In this document: piece after piece, positions 1 to 7,706 of the stretch | Layout of the letters: the number at the start of each line of letters is the position of its first letter | Position numbering within the stretch: position 1 is the stretch's first letter | NCBI GenBank assembly: GCA_048594975.1 | Contig: JBMDXQ010000145.1 | Span: 1-64,000 of the forward strand | Length of the DNA stretch: 64,000 nt | Direction: 5' to 3' | Source of the DNA: JBMDXB01 sp048594975 | Lineage (GTDB): Bacteria; Acidobacteriota; Vicinamibacteria; Vicinamibacterales; 2-12-FULL-66-21 | Program-made: the position numbers and the translations under genes | Notes under the pieces: model-generated | The model's database searches: none | Seen by the model: only the letters and a program-made list of their open reading frames with translations | What the model was told of the DNA's origin: nothing

Positions 1-534
1 CTTGCGCGCGAGCCGATGCGTCGGCATCGTCAGCAGCAACAGCTCTTCGCGCATGACCGGCACGGTTTCGAGATCCGACTCCTCCACCGGCAGCGTGAGC
101 AGCCCGGCATCGTAGCGCCCTGCACGAATCTCGTCGAGCGAACGCGCGGCCGACGCCACCGTCACGCGGATGTCGAGGTCCGGGTGCATGCGCTTGACGT
201 GCTTCAGGAGCGGCGGAAAGACGTAGAGGCACACCGTCATGCCGCCGACGATGCGCAGCGAGCCGTTGAGCGTCTGCTGGCTCTCGAGGATGCCTGCCCG
301 CGTCTCCTCGATGTCGTCGATGACGCGCTGGCTGAGTCGCAGCAGCGTGGCGCCGGCCGGCGTGATCCGGATCTTGCGGCCGATCCGCAGGAACAGCTGC
401 TCGTTCAGCTCGTCTTCGAGGAGGAGGATCTGCCGGCTGACCGCGGATTGCGAGAGGTGCAGCTGTCGACCCGCACTGGTGAAGGACCCGGAATCGGCAA
501 CCGCCCGCAGGATCTCCAGTTGTCGCAGGTCCAT
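1..534 (-). CDS. LysR-family transcriptional regulator (C-terminus outside window)
   Basis: The minus-strand reading frame opens with ATG at 534 and runs off the left edge (178 codons visible). The first ~60 residues form a LysR winged helix-turn-helix (MDLRQLEILRAV, then QSAVSRQILLLEDEL). The start of the effector-binding domain follows (GSLRIVGGMTVCLYVFPPLL, near residues 92-111). Family members bind a small metabolite and usually regulate a neighbouring or divergent operon. It lies downstream of the carbonic-anhydrase-like and GH43 genes on the same strand, with a 110-bp gap, so it may be the last gene of that set. The ligand cannot be told because most of the sensor domain is missing. Confidence 0.9.
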   Translation of the reverse strand, partial: MDLRQLEILRAVADSGSFTSAGRQLHLSQSAVSRQILLLEDELNEQLFLRIGRKIRITPAGATLLRLSQRVIDDIEETRAGILESQQTLNGSLRIVGGMTVCLYVFPPLLKHVKRMHPDLDIRVTVASAARSLDEIRAGRYDAGLLTLPVEESDLETVPVMREELLLLTMPTHRLARK

Positions 535-644
535 TCGCTACTGTACGGGCGAGCACGCTCATAAGTCAAATACATACTCGAAATTGTTTCATTAGTCTCA
601 CCTATCCATCGCGCGGGGCATGCGCGGGCCACGTGCCCGGGTCG

Positions 645-1085
645 TTACGCCGGCTCGAACCCGAGGCTGCCAGCGGTGATGCGGGCGAAGTACCGGGACA
701 CCGCGACGCCGGGCGCCAGCCGGGCGATGGCATCGGTGGCCTTCTGCAGGTCGGCCCGCTGCTCGGACTCGGCGCGCTCCGCCGGCAGGCCGAGCCGGTG
801 CGAGTAGTAGGCGCAGCCTTCGTGCGCCACCAGGACGACCGTCTTGATGTCGTGGACCTCGACGAGGAAGCGAATCTGGTCCTCGACGCCGCGCGCGTCC
901 CATAACGCGAGGAGTCGGCCCGACAGCGCCACCGGTCCTCCGGGGCAGACCAGGCGGTCATAGCGCGGGAAGCCCATGCCCTGGTGCAGGAACTCGTCCA
1001 CGTGGTCGCCGATTCGCCCGTCGGAGCAATAGATCGCCGCCGCGTAGATGCGTTCCTGGCGGTACGGCGTGCGGCTAACGTACAT
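645..1085 (-). CDS. Beta-carbonic-anhydrase-like protein
   Basis: This is a 146-residue protein. It shows the zinc-site pattern of beta-carbonic anhydrases: C20-S-D22-G-R24 (normally CxDSR) and H88-E-G-C91 (HxxC), so the three zinc ligands and the Asp-Arg dyad are all present. It is shorter than classical beta-CAs (about 200 aa), like small stand-alone CA-like domains of unproven activity. I chose ATG 1085 because sequence further upstream lies inside the GH43 gene and looks like shadow coding. The start overlaps the GH43 stop by 11 bp, indicating translational coupling. A metal-dependent hydrolytic or CO2-handling role is inferred; its link to a glycosidase is unexplained. Confidence 0.75.
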   Translation of the reverse strand: MYVSRTPYRQERIYAAAIYCSDGRIGDHVDEFLHQGMGFPRYDRLVCPGGPVALSGRLLALWDARGVEDQIRFLVEVHDIKTVVLVAHEGCAYYSHRLGLPAERAESEQRADLQKATDAIARLAPGVAVSRYFARITAGSLGFEPA

Positions 1086-2703
1086 CGGCCGGTGCGACAC
1101 CGAAGCGCCCGACGTCCACGTGTCCCCCGGAGGAGGCCTGCGCCGGGGCGGTCGAGAACAGGCCGATCTTCGCGCCCACCCAGCGGCCCGGCTTCGCCAT
1201 GAACTCACCGCCGGCAGGCCGGAAGCTGCGGCCGTCTAGGCTGTAACTGAACGCATAGCGCGCGCCGTGGCGAAACGTCACGCGCAGGTGAACCGTCGCC
1301 GATCCAATCGCGACGTTCGCGATCTCCGCCTCGGGCCGGCCCTCCGCCGCGGCGCGGGCCTCCATCACGACCAGACCCGTGCCGGTCTCGCGGTTGCGCA
1401 GCCCGATCCACGCGTAGTCGGCGCCGAACACGATCAGGCCCGCTTGTTCGCCGGCAAGCGCCGGCGCGAACTCGATCGCGGCGGTCGCTTCGAACGCAGG
1501 TGCGGGAAGCTTCTGGAGCAGGAGGTTCGGCGCCCTCCACAGGTTACCCTCGCGCGGGGCCGGCACCGCCGCCAGGCGCAGCCAGCCGCGGCGGGCCGTC
1601 GTCGACGCCCACCGCGCATCCGGGTTGGCCTGCCACTGCCACTGGAGGCCCGGCGCCGGATCGTCGAACTCGTCGGACGTCTGCGGCACCCCGAGGCCCT
1701 GCGTCGCCGCGACGGTCGGCTTTCGCGCGCTGGACAACGGCTCGCCAGTACCGTCGCCGTCGTCGTCGCGTCCCATCACCGGCCAGCCGTCGCGCCACTC
1801 GACGGGCTGCAGGTGGACGACGCGGCCGTAGGCCTCGAGGTCCTGGAAGTGCAGGAACCAGGAGGCGCCGGCCGCGGTGTCGACGAGCGCGCCCTGGTGC
1901 GGCCCGTTGACGTCGGTGCTCCCCTGCGCGAGCACGATGCGCGACTCGTACGGGCCTCCGATCGCGCGCGATCGGAACACCGACTGCCAGCCTTCCTTCA
2001 CGCCGCCGGCCGGCGCGAAGATGTAGTACCAGGCGTCGCGCTTGTACAGCTTCGGTCCCTCGAGCGTGCGATACCCTTCGAGCTTGTTGCCGTCGACCAC
2101 CACGCGCCCCTCGTCGACGACCCTGGTGCCCGTGGCGTCGAGCTCGTGCAGCGTCAGGACGTTGTTGAATCCGGCGCGGCTGCGCGCCCAGGCGTGAATC
2201 AGGTAGACGCGGCCGTCATCGTCCCAGAGCGGACAGGGATCGATGCGTCCCTTGCCGGCCTTGACGAGGGTTGGCGTGGACCATCGATCGCGAGGATCGG
2301 CAGCGGTCGTGACGAAGATGCCGCGGTCGGGGTCCGGATAGTAGATCCGGAAGCGGCCGTCATGGTGCCTGAGCGACGGTGCCCACACGCCCCCGCCGTG
2401 CTGCGGCTCGCGGAAGGCCTCTTCGGGCACCAGCCGCGGCAGCGCATGGTTGATCAGGCGCCAGTTCACCAGGTCCTTCGAGTGGAGGATGGGGATACCG
2501 GGCACAGCGGCAAAACTGGAAGAGATCAGAAAGTAGTCGTCGCCAACGCGCACGGCATCCGGATCGGAGTAGTCGGTGTACAGGACCGGGTTGCGGTAGC
2601 GGCCATTGCCGAGGTCCGGTACCCACGGGCCCTGGGGTACCGCCGCGACCGTTATCGAGGCGAGAACCGCGGCGCCAGCCGCCAACACCCTGCATGCGGG
2701 CAT
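1075..2703 (-). CDS. Secreted GH43-family glycosidase (arabinosidase/xylosidase-like)
   Basis: This is a 542-residue secreted protein. ATG 2703 opens a signal peptide (MPACRVLAAGAAVLA, ending near AAVPQG). The five-bladed beta-propeller of GH43 follows: the first-blade motif YRNPVLYTDYSDPDAVRVGD carries the catalytic-base Asp, IDPCPLWDDDGRVYLIHAW matches blade 3, and YRTLEGPKLYKRDAWYYIFA carries the probable acid Glu. The last ~200 residues (from DEFDDPAPGLQWQW) form the C-terminal beta-sandwich typical of GH43 xylosidase/arabinosidase subfamilies. Substrates are likely arabinan or xylan side chains; the exact specificity is unknown. It is divergent from the esterase at 2728 with only 24 bp between start codons, and overlaps the next gene by 11 bp. 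Confidence 0.88.
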   Translation of the reverse strand: MPACRVLAAGAAVLASITVAAVPQGPWVPDLGNGRYRNPVLYTDYSDPDAVRVGDDYFLISSSFAAVPGIPILHSKDLVNWRLINHALPRLVPEEAFREPQHGGGVWAPSLRHHDGRFRIYYPDPDRGIFVTTAADPRDRWSTPTLVKAGKGRIDPCPLWDDDGRVYLIHAWARSRAGFNNVLTLHELDATGTRVVDEGRVVVDGNKLEGYRTLEGPKLYKRDAWYYIFAPAGGVKEGWQSVFRSRAIGGPYESRIVLAQGSTDVNGPHQGALVDTAAGASWFLHFQDLEAYGRVVHLQPVEWRDGWPVMGRDDDGDGTGEPLSSARKPTVAATQGLGVPQTSDEFDDPAPGLQWQWQANPDARWASTTARRGWLRLAAVPAPREGNLWRAPNLLLQKLPAPAFEATAAIEFAPALAGEQAGLIVFGADYAWIGLRNRETGTGLVVMEARAAAEGRPEAEIANVAIGSATVHLRVTFRHGARYAFSYSLDGRSFRPAGGEFMAKPGRWVGAKIGLFSTAPAQASSGGHVDVGRFGVAPADVR

Positions 2704-2708
2704 TGTGG

Positions 2709-2721
2709 ACGATAATATCGT
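2709..2721. promoter_or_regulatory. Palindrome between divergent GH43 and esterase genes
   Basis: The 24-bp gap between the two start codons holds ACGATA-A-TATCGT, a 6+1+6 inverted repeat that is the most AT-rich spot in the neighbourhood. Its position would let one regulator control both genes. The spacing leaves almost no room for 5' leaders, so transcripts are probably leaderless or very short. Operator function is inferred from symmetry and position only. Confidence 0.45.
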
Positions 2722-2727
2722 GACCGT

Positions 2728-3696
2728 ATGCCAGCACTGCCGGTGATTGCCCTCGTCCTGGGGCTGGTCCAGGGTCCGGGATCCGTCATCACGCTGTGGC
2801 CCGAAGGCGTTTCCGGCGCGAAACCGGGCAGCCGCGACGAGCGGGTCGTCAAGGACCGGATCTCGAACGTGCACGCGCCGACGCTGACGTTTTTCCCGGC
2901 CTCGGACCGCGGGAACGCGCCCGCCATCGTCATCTGCCCGGGCGGAGGCTATCAGGTGCTGGCGTTCAACCACGAGGGCGTCGAGGTCGCGAAGCGCCTC
3001 AACGCCATGGGCGTGTCGGCATTCGTTCTCAAGTACCGCCTCGTGGAGTACGGCCATCCGGCGCCGCTGCAGGACGTGCTGCGGGCAATCCGGACCGTGC
3101 GATCCCGCGCCGCCGAGTTCGGCGTCGCGCCCGATCGGATCGGCGTGCTGGGTTTCTCGGCCGGCGGCCACCTCGCGGCGACTGCCGCGACGCTTTTCGA
3201 CGCGCCTGACGGGCGTACCGGCGCAGCCCTCGACGCGGTCAGCGCGCGACCCGACTTCGCGGTGCTCATCTACCCGGTGATCACCATGAAGGGGCCGTTC
3301 GCGCATGCCGGATCGCGCCGTAACCTGCTCGGCGACAACCCGCCGGCCGAGCGAATCGATCGCTTGTCTCCGGAGCTGCAGGTGTCGAAGAACACCCCGC
3401 CGGTGTTCCTCGTCCACACGGCAGAGGATCGCGGCGTGCCGCTCGAGAACAGTCTGCAGCTGTTCCAGGCGATTCGCGCGGCGGGCGGCTCCGCGGAGCT
3501 GCATTTCTACGAGAAGGGGCCGCACGGGTTCGGCCTCGGCGCCGGCCTCGGGCCCGCGGCCGGCTGGCCGGCAGCCCTCGACACATGGATGCGCGCGCAC
3601 GGCTGGATCGGGGGGACGTCCGCCGCGGCGGCCGGACGAAGCGGGGCACGATCGTCCCGCGAATTGACACGCGACCGGAGCCGCGGCGGGCGGTGA
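2728..3696 (+). CDS. Secreted alpha/beta-hydrolase esterase (acetyl-esterase type)
   Basis: This 322-residue protein has a short hydrophobic N-terminus (MPALPVIALVLGLVQG) consistent with export. The core is an alpha/beta hydrolase of the esterase/lipase type common in carbohydrate clusters. The oxyanion-hole segment is VICPGGGY (residues 68-75), the nucleophile elbow is GFSAGG (Ser144), and the probable acid and base are Asp234 (HTAEDRGVP) and His266 (GPHGFGLG). Such enzymes remove acetyl or other acyl groups from xylan or pectin oligosaccharides. It pairs divergently with GH43. The last ~25 residues are low-complexity, Arg/Ser-rich and unlikely to be part of the fold. The acyl substrate is not known. 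Confidence 0.85.
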   Translation: MPALPVIALVLGLVQGPGSVITLWPEGVSGAKPGSRDERVVKDRISNVHAPTLTFFPASDRGNAPAIVICPGGGYQVLAFNHEGVEVAKRLNAMGVSAFVLKYRLVEYGHPAPLQDVLRAIRTVRSRAAEFGVAPDRIGVLGFSAGGHLAATAATLFDAPDGRTGAALDAVSARPDFAVLIYPVITMKGPFAHAGSRRNLLGDNPPAERIDRLSPELQVSKNTPPVFLVHTAEDRGVPLENSLQLFQAIRAAGGSAELHFYEKGPHGFGLGAGLGPAAGWPAALDTWMRAHGWIGGTSAAAAGRSGARSSRELTRDRSRGGR

Positions 3697-3764
3697 CCGC
3701 CTCGGGCGCGCCGGCCGCCTGACGTGATGCAGACCCTCTCATACCGAACAGCGAGGTTTTCATA

Positions 3765-5168
3765 ATGGCCGTCACCCTGGGCGTCATCGTCGGCAACCGT
3801 GGCTTCTTTCCCGATCACCTGTGCGCGACCGGGCGCACCGAGATACTCGCGACGCTCGAACAGGAGGGCCTGCGCCCTGTCGCGCTGCCCGACCATGCCA
3901 CCAAGCACGGCGCGGTCGAGAGCCTGGAGGACGCGCGCAAGTGCGCCAATCTGTTCCGCGGCCTGCGCGACGAGATCGACGGCGTCGTCGTGACGCTGCC
4001 CAACTTCGGGGACGAGCGCGCGGTCGCCAACACGCTGCGCTGGTCGGAGCTCGGCGTGCCGGTCCTCATTCACGCGTTTGCCGACGACGACGCGAAGATG
4101 ACCGTGCAGAACCGCCGCGACAGCTTCTGCGGAAAGATGTCGGTGTGCAACAACCTGCGGCAGTACGGCATTCCCTTCTCGCTGACGACGCTGCACACGG
4201 TTCCGCCGTCGAGCCCCTCGTTCCGCGCCGACCTGCGCCGCTTTGCGGCGACCTGCCGCGTCGTGCGGCGGCTGAAGCACGCGCGGCTCGGCGCGATCGG
4301 CGCGCGGCCGGCGGCGTTCAACACCGTCCGCTACAGCGAGAAGCTGCTGGAAGCGGCGGGCATCACGGTGGAGACGCTCGACCTGTCGGAGCTGCTCGGC
4401 TGGGTCAACCGGATGACCGACGCCGAGCCGGCGGTGCAGGAGAAGCTCGCGACCATCGGCAGCTACACGAACGTGAAGACGATTCCCACGGTCAGCGTGA
4501 TGAAGATGGCCAAGCTGGGGGTCGCGATCGATCGCTGGATGCGCGAGCGGGAGCTTGGCGCCACCGCCATCCAGTGCTGGACGGCGCTCGAGGAGTTCTA
4601 CGGCGTGGTGCCGTGCACGATGATGAGCATGATGTCCAACTCGCTGCTGCCGAGCGCGTGCGAAACCGACATCGCCGGCGTGGTCGGGATGTACGTCCTG
4701 CAGGCGGCGTCGGAGCAGCCGGCGGCGCTGCTCGACTGGAACAACAACTTCGGCGACGATCCGAACAAGGGCGTGGTGTTCCACTGCTCGAACCTGCCCA
4801 AGGCGTTCTTCTCCGAGCACAAGATGGACTACCAGGAGATCATCGCCGGCACGGTGGGCAAGGAGAACACCTACGGGACGATCGTCGGCCGCGTGGCGCC
4901 CGGGCCGTTCACCTACTGCCGCGCCTCGACCGACGACCAGCGCGGCGGGATCCGGAGCTACGTTGGCGAAGGGCAGTTCACGGCGGACAGGCTGGAGACG
5001 TTCGGCGGCTACGGCGTGATCGAGGTCCCGCACTTCCAGCAGCTGCTGCAGTTCATCTGCCGCGAGGGCTTCGAGCACCACGTGGCGGCGACGCGCGCGA
5101 CGGTAGCGGCCGCGGTTTCCGAGGCGCTGTCGACCTACCAGGGGTGGGAGGTGTACCACCACGTCTGA
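3765..5168 (+). CDS. L-fucose/L-arabinose isomerase-like family protein
   Basis: The 467-residue product has the layout of the fucose/arabinose isomerase superfamily: two Rossmann-like N-terminal domains (opening MAVTLGVIVGNRGFFPDHL) and a C-terminal catalytic domain. The segment WTALEEFYGVVPCTMMSMMS near residues 270-290 and ACETDIAGVVGMYVL near 300-315 correspond to the substrate- and metal-binding region, with Glu and Asp ligands. FHCSNLPK near 341-348 resembles the later metal-binding His segment. It follows the esterase and precedes a nitrilase-family gene with little spacing, so the three may be cotranscribed. The family includes L-fucose, L-arabinose and other aldose isomerases as well as proteins of unknown substrate; specificity is open. 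Confidence 0.82.
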   Translation: MAVTLGVIVGNRGFFPDHLCATGRTEILATLEQEGLRPVALPDHATKHGAVESLEDARKCANLFRGLRDEIDGVVVTLPNFGDERAVANTLRWSELGVPVLIHAFADDDAKMTVQNRRDSFCGKMSVCNNLRQYGIPFSLTTLHTVPPSSPSFRADLRRFAATCRVVRRLKHARLGAIGARPAAFNTVRYSEKLLEAAGITVETLDLSELLGWVNRMTDAEPAVQEKLATIGSYTNVKTIPTVSVMKMAKLGVAIDRWMRERELGATAIQCWTALEEFYGVVPCTMMSMMSNSLLPSACETDIAGVVGMYVLQAASEQPAALLDWNNNFGDDPNKGVVFHCSNLPKAFFSEHKMDYQEIIAGTVGKENTYGTIVGRVAPGPFTYCRASTDDQRGGIRSYVGEGQFTADRLETFGGYGVIEVPHFQQLLQFICREGFEHHVAATRATVAAAVSEALSTYQGWEVYHHV

Positions 5169-5256
5169 CGAAGCGTTCGCGACGCGTCGTGCGGGCATCA
5201 GCATCGTTCGCATCGCGCTGGCGAACCTCGAGTTCCCGCCGACGCCGGAGGCCTCC

Positions 5257-6003
5257 GTGGCGCTGGCCCTCGGAGCCGTCCGGGAGGCGTCCGCGGCGGG
5301 CGCCGAGGTGGTCTGTTTTCCGGAATGCTACGTGCCCGGCTACCGCGCGTCGGGCAAGCCGGTGCCGCCGCCCGACCGCGCCTTCCTCGAGAGCGCCAGG
5401 GCCCAGGTCGTCGCCGCGGCCGCCGAGCGTCGCGTGGCGGTCGTCCTCGGCACCGAGCGCCTGGACGGAGACGCGGTGATCGCCACGGCACTCGTGGTCG
5501 ATCGCGACGGGACGAGCGTCGGCTTCCAGGACAAGGTACAGATCGATCCCTCCGAGGAGGGCACCTACACGGCCGGCTCCGGGCGTCGCCTGTTCCGCAG
5601 CGGATCGATGACCTTCGGGGTGTCGATCTGCCACGAGGGCTGGCGTTATCCGGAGACGGTGCGCTGGGCGGCGCGCCGCGGCGCGCAGGTCGTCTTCCAC
5701 CCGCACTTCCACGAGGCGGAGCCCGGGAGCTACCGTCCGTCGACGTTCGCCGATCCCGCCAACACGTTCCACGAGAAGGCGGTGCTGTGCCGCGCGGCGG
5801 AGAATACGTGCTTCGTGGCGAGCGTCAACTGCGCGAGCGAGGGGTCGCCCACCACCTCCGCGGTGGCCCGCCCCGATGGCACGTTGCTGGCGTACCAGCC
5901 GTACGGCCGGCGCGGGTTGCTCGTGGTCGACATCGATCTGTCTGAAGCCACCGGCCTGCTCGCGTCGCGCTGCAAGTATCCGGAGGAGCCTGCCGCGCGC
6001 TGA
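5257..6003 (+). CDS. Carbon-nitrogen hydrolase (nitrilase superfamily)
   Basis: The Glu-Lys-Cys triad of nitrilase-superfamily amidohydrolases is complete: E23 in FPECYVPGYR, K93 in QDKVQ, C125 in ICHEGW (numbering from GTG 5257). These enzymes hydrolyse amide or nitrile C-N bonds in the cytoplasm. The start is a problem. Good homology-like sequence continues upstream in frame (ISIVRIALANLEFPPTPEAS, from about 5197), which would be the first beta-strand of the fold, but no ATG, GTG or TTG lies in that frame between the stop at 5104 and 5257. Either a rare start such as ATC or CTG is used, or a base is missing. It directly follows the isomerase-like gene. Confidence 0.8.
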   Translation: MALALGAVREASAAGAEVVCFPECYVPGYRASGKPVPPPDRAFLESARAQVVAAAAERRVAVVLGTERLDGDAVIATALVVDRDGTSVGFQDKVQIDPSEEGTYTAGSGRRLFRSGSMTFGVSICHEGWRYPETVRWAARRGAQVVFHPHFHEAEPGSYRPSTFADPANTFHEKAVLCRAAENTCFVASVNCASEGSPTTSAVARPDGTLLAYQPYGRRGLLVVDIDLSEATGLLASRCKYPEEPAAR

Positions 6004-6110
6004 AGCGGACACACCGCCGCCCTGCCCGCCTTCGCCTCCCTCGGTCCCACGTGCCCGTCGATCCGGTCTGCCCGCGGCTCGGCACGACCGCACTCAACAT
6101 GAGCTTGACT

Positions 6111-6157
6111 CCCATAAGCCATCTAGGGACACTCCTTCCCCATAAGGCGTTTATGGG
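6111..6157. promoter_or_regulatory. Putative PadR operator over the start codon
   Basis: CCCATAA (6139-6145) and TTATGGG (6151-6157) form a perfect 7-bp inverted repeat with a 5-bp spacer, and the ATG of the PadR gene (6153) lies inside the right half. A third CCCATAA half-site sits at 6111-6117 in direct orientation. PadR repressors commonly autoregulate through short inverted repeats, so this is a good autoregulatory operator candidate. Binding is inferred. Confidence 0.55.
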
Positions 6158-6494
6158 AACAGGCAGCGACGGGCCGGCGGACCTGCTGCAGGGCACCCTG
6201 GAGCTGTTGATACTCAGGACGCTCGCCAGCGGGGAGAAGCACGGTTACGAAATCGCCGAGTGGATCCACGCCGCGTCGGCCGAGGCGCTCTCGGTCGAAG
6301 AGGGAGCGCTCTACCCGGCGTTGCACCGGCTCGAGCTGCGCGGGCTGCTCGCTTCGTCGTGGGACGTGTCGGCCAACAACCGCCGCGCGAAGTACTACCG
6401 GCTCACGGCAAGCGGGCGGAAGCGCCTGAAGCAGGCGACCGACTCCTGGCGGCGCACCAGCACGGCGATCGAGCGCGTCCTGGCAGCCGGTTGA
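6153..6494 (+). CDS. PadR-family transcriptional regulator
   Basis: This 113-residue protein has the standard PadR winged-helix layout: LLQGTLELLILRTLASGEKHGYEIA (helices 1-2), VEEGALYPALHRLELRGLL (recognition helix region) and the wing NNRRAKYYRLTASGRKRL, followed by a short dimerisation helix. In Acidobacteriota such genes sit directly upstream of ADOP permeases, and here the permease starts 14 bp downstream. ATG 6153 was chosen because the conserved domain begins ~10 residues later and upstream sequence is unlike the family. It probably represses its own operon in response to a small molecule, unknown here. Confidence 0.9.
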   Translation: MGTGSDGPADLLQGTLELLILRTLASGEKHGYEIAEWIHAASAEALSVEEGALYPALHRLELRGLLASSWDVSANNRRAKYYRLTASGRKRLKQATDSWRRTSTAIERVLAAG

Positions 6495-6508
6495 TCGGGT
6501 GGAGGGTC

Positions 6509-7654
6509 ATGGCCGAGTGGCTGAACAGCGTGTGGCTGCGGCTGAAGGCGGTCGCGCGGCGCCGGCAGATGGCACGCGACCTCGCCGACGAAATGTCGTT
6601 ACACCTGGCGATGCGCGAGGAGCAGCTGCGCGCGGCGGGGGTCGCGGCTCGAGAACTCGCGGCCATCCCCGGTGTGCGCTCGGTCGCGCTCGCGACCGAT
6701 CTGCCGCTGACGAGCTACGAACATCGCGCGTTCACCCCGGAAGGCGCGGGCGCAGGGCCCGACGGCGCGCCGCCGACGGCCCTCACGTGGGTCCACGGCC
6801 CCTACTTCGAGACGCTCGGCGTGAGGCTCGCGCGCGGCCGGTTCTTCGCTCCCGACGAGTCCCAGCAGGACCGGCGGGTGGTAGTCGTGAACGAGAAGCT
6901 CGCGTCGCTGGTGTGGCCGCGGGAGGACCCGGTCGGCAGGCGGCTGAAGTGGGGCGCGGCCGCGAGCGTGGCGCCCTGGCTGACCGTCGTCGGTGTCATC
7001 GGCAACGTGGCCGACGGCGCGATCGGCGCCGAGCCCGCGGTGCACGCGTACGAGCGGTTCCGGCAGCTTCCGGATTTCTTCCTGAACCGCGCGCCCAACC
7101 AGTTCGGTCGCGATCTGACGGCAGCGCTCCTCGCCGACGGCGATCCGCGGGCGCTGTCGGGGACCCTCCGCCGTGAGATCGCGAAGCTCGATCCGGATCT
7201 CGCGATCGAACGTATCAGCACGATGGACGAGGAGGTCGGTGCCGTCCTCGCGCCGCGGCGGTTCGGAACGCTGCTCGTCAGTGCGTTCGCCGTGGTCGCG
7301 GTGCTGCTCGCCGCCGTGGGCTTGTACGGCCTGCTGGTGTTCACGACCGGGCAGCGGCGGCGGGAGATCGCGGTGCGCATCGCGCTCGGAGCCGAGCGCT
7401 CCGCGGTCATCGGCATGGTCGTCGGGCAGGGCGCGAGGCGGGTGGCGATTGGGCTCGTCGCGGGCCTGCTTGCCGCCCTGGTCACGCGTGTCGTAGCGGC
7501 ACTGCTGTACCAGGTCACGCCCTACGATCCGACGGCGCTCGCGCTCATTCCGGCGGCGCTCGGTCCGGCGGCGTTGGCGGCGTGCGCGCTCCCGGCGTGG
7601 CGCCGCGCGGGTCGAGCCGACGAGCGCCCTGAGGGCCGAATAGCGGCGGCGTGA
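6509..7654 (+). CDS. ADOP/MacB-like permease, internally deleted and frameshifted at the 3' end
   Basis: ADOP proteins are normally about 800-900 aa: a cytoplasmic N-terminal domain, a first membrane helix, a periplasmic MacB core domain, three central helices, a second core domain and three C-terminal helices. Here only 381 residues are encoded. Residues 1-50 (MAEWLNSVWLRLKAVARRR through LRAAGVAARE) are a normal N-terminus. They join directly to LAAIPGVRSVALATDLPL, which belongs to the second periplasmic domain, so the first core domain and central helices are missing. The C-terminal helices are present (LVSAFAVVAVLLAAVGLYG and later). Near 7600 the frame slips: in another frame the conserved tail ARVEPTSALRAE ends at TAG 7641-7643. 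Probably a decaying gene, though still open. Confidence 0.75.
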   Translation: MAEWLNSVWLRLKAVARRRQMARDLADEMSLHLAMREEQLRAAGVAARELAAIPGVRSVALATDLPLTSYEHRAFTPEGAGAGPDGAPPTALTWVHGPYFETLGVRLARGRFFAPDESQQDRRVVVVNEKLASLVWPREDPVGRRLKWGAAASVAPWLTVVGVIGNVADGAIGAEPAVHAYERFRQLPDFFLNRAPNQFGRDLTAALLADGDPRALSGTLRREIAKLDPDLAIERISTMDEEVGAVLAPRRFGTLLVSAFAVVAVLLAAVGLYGLLVFTTGQRRREIAVRIALGAERSAVIGMVVGQGARRVAIGLVAGLLAALVTRVVAALLYQVTPYDPTALALIPAALGPAALAACALPAWRRAGRADERPEGRIAAA

Positions 7655-7706
7655 TCGCGGGCGAAACCTGAACCGGGTGGTCTTCTTTTCATCAGGAGGT
7701 CAGGAC

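Noticed and set aside
2704..3600. N-terminal extension of the GH43 frame to 841 aa
   Set aside because: The extra ~300 residues are antisense to the well-supported esterase gene and have an Arg-rich shadow composition; the signal peptide starts at 2703.
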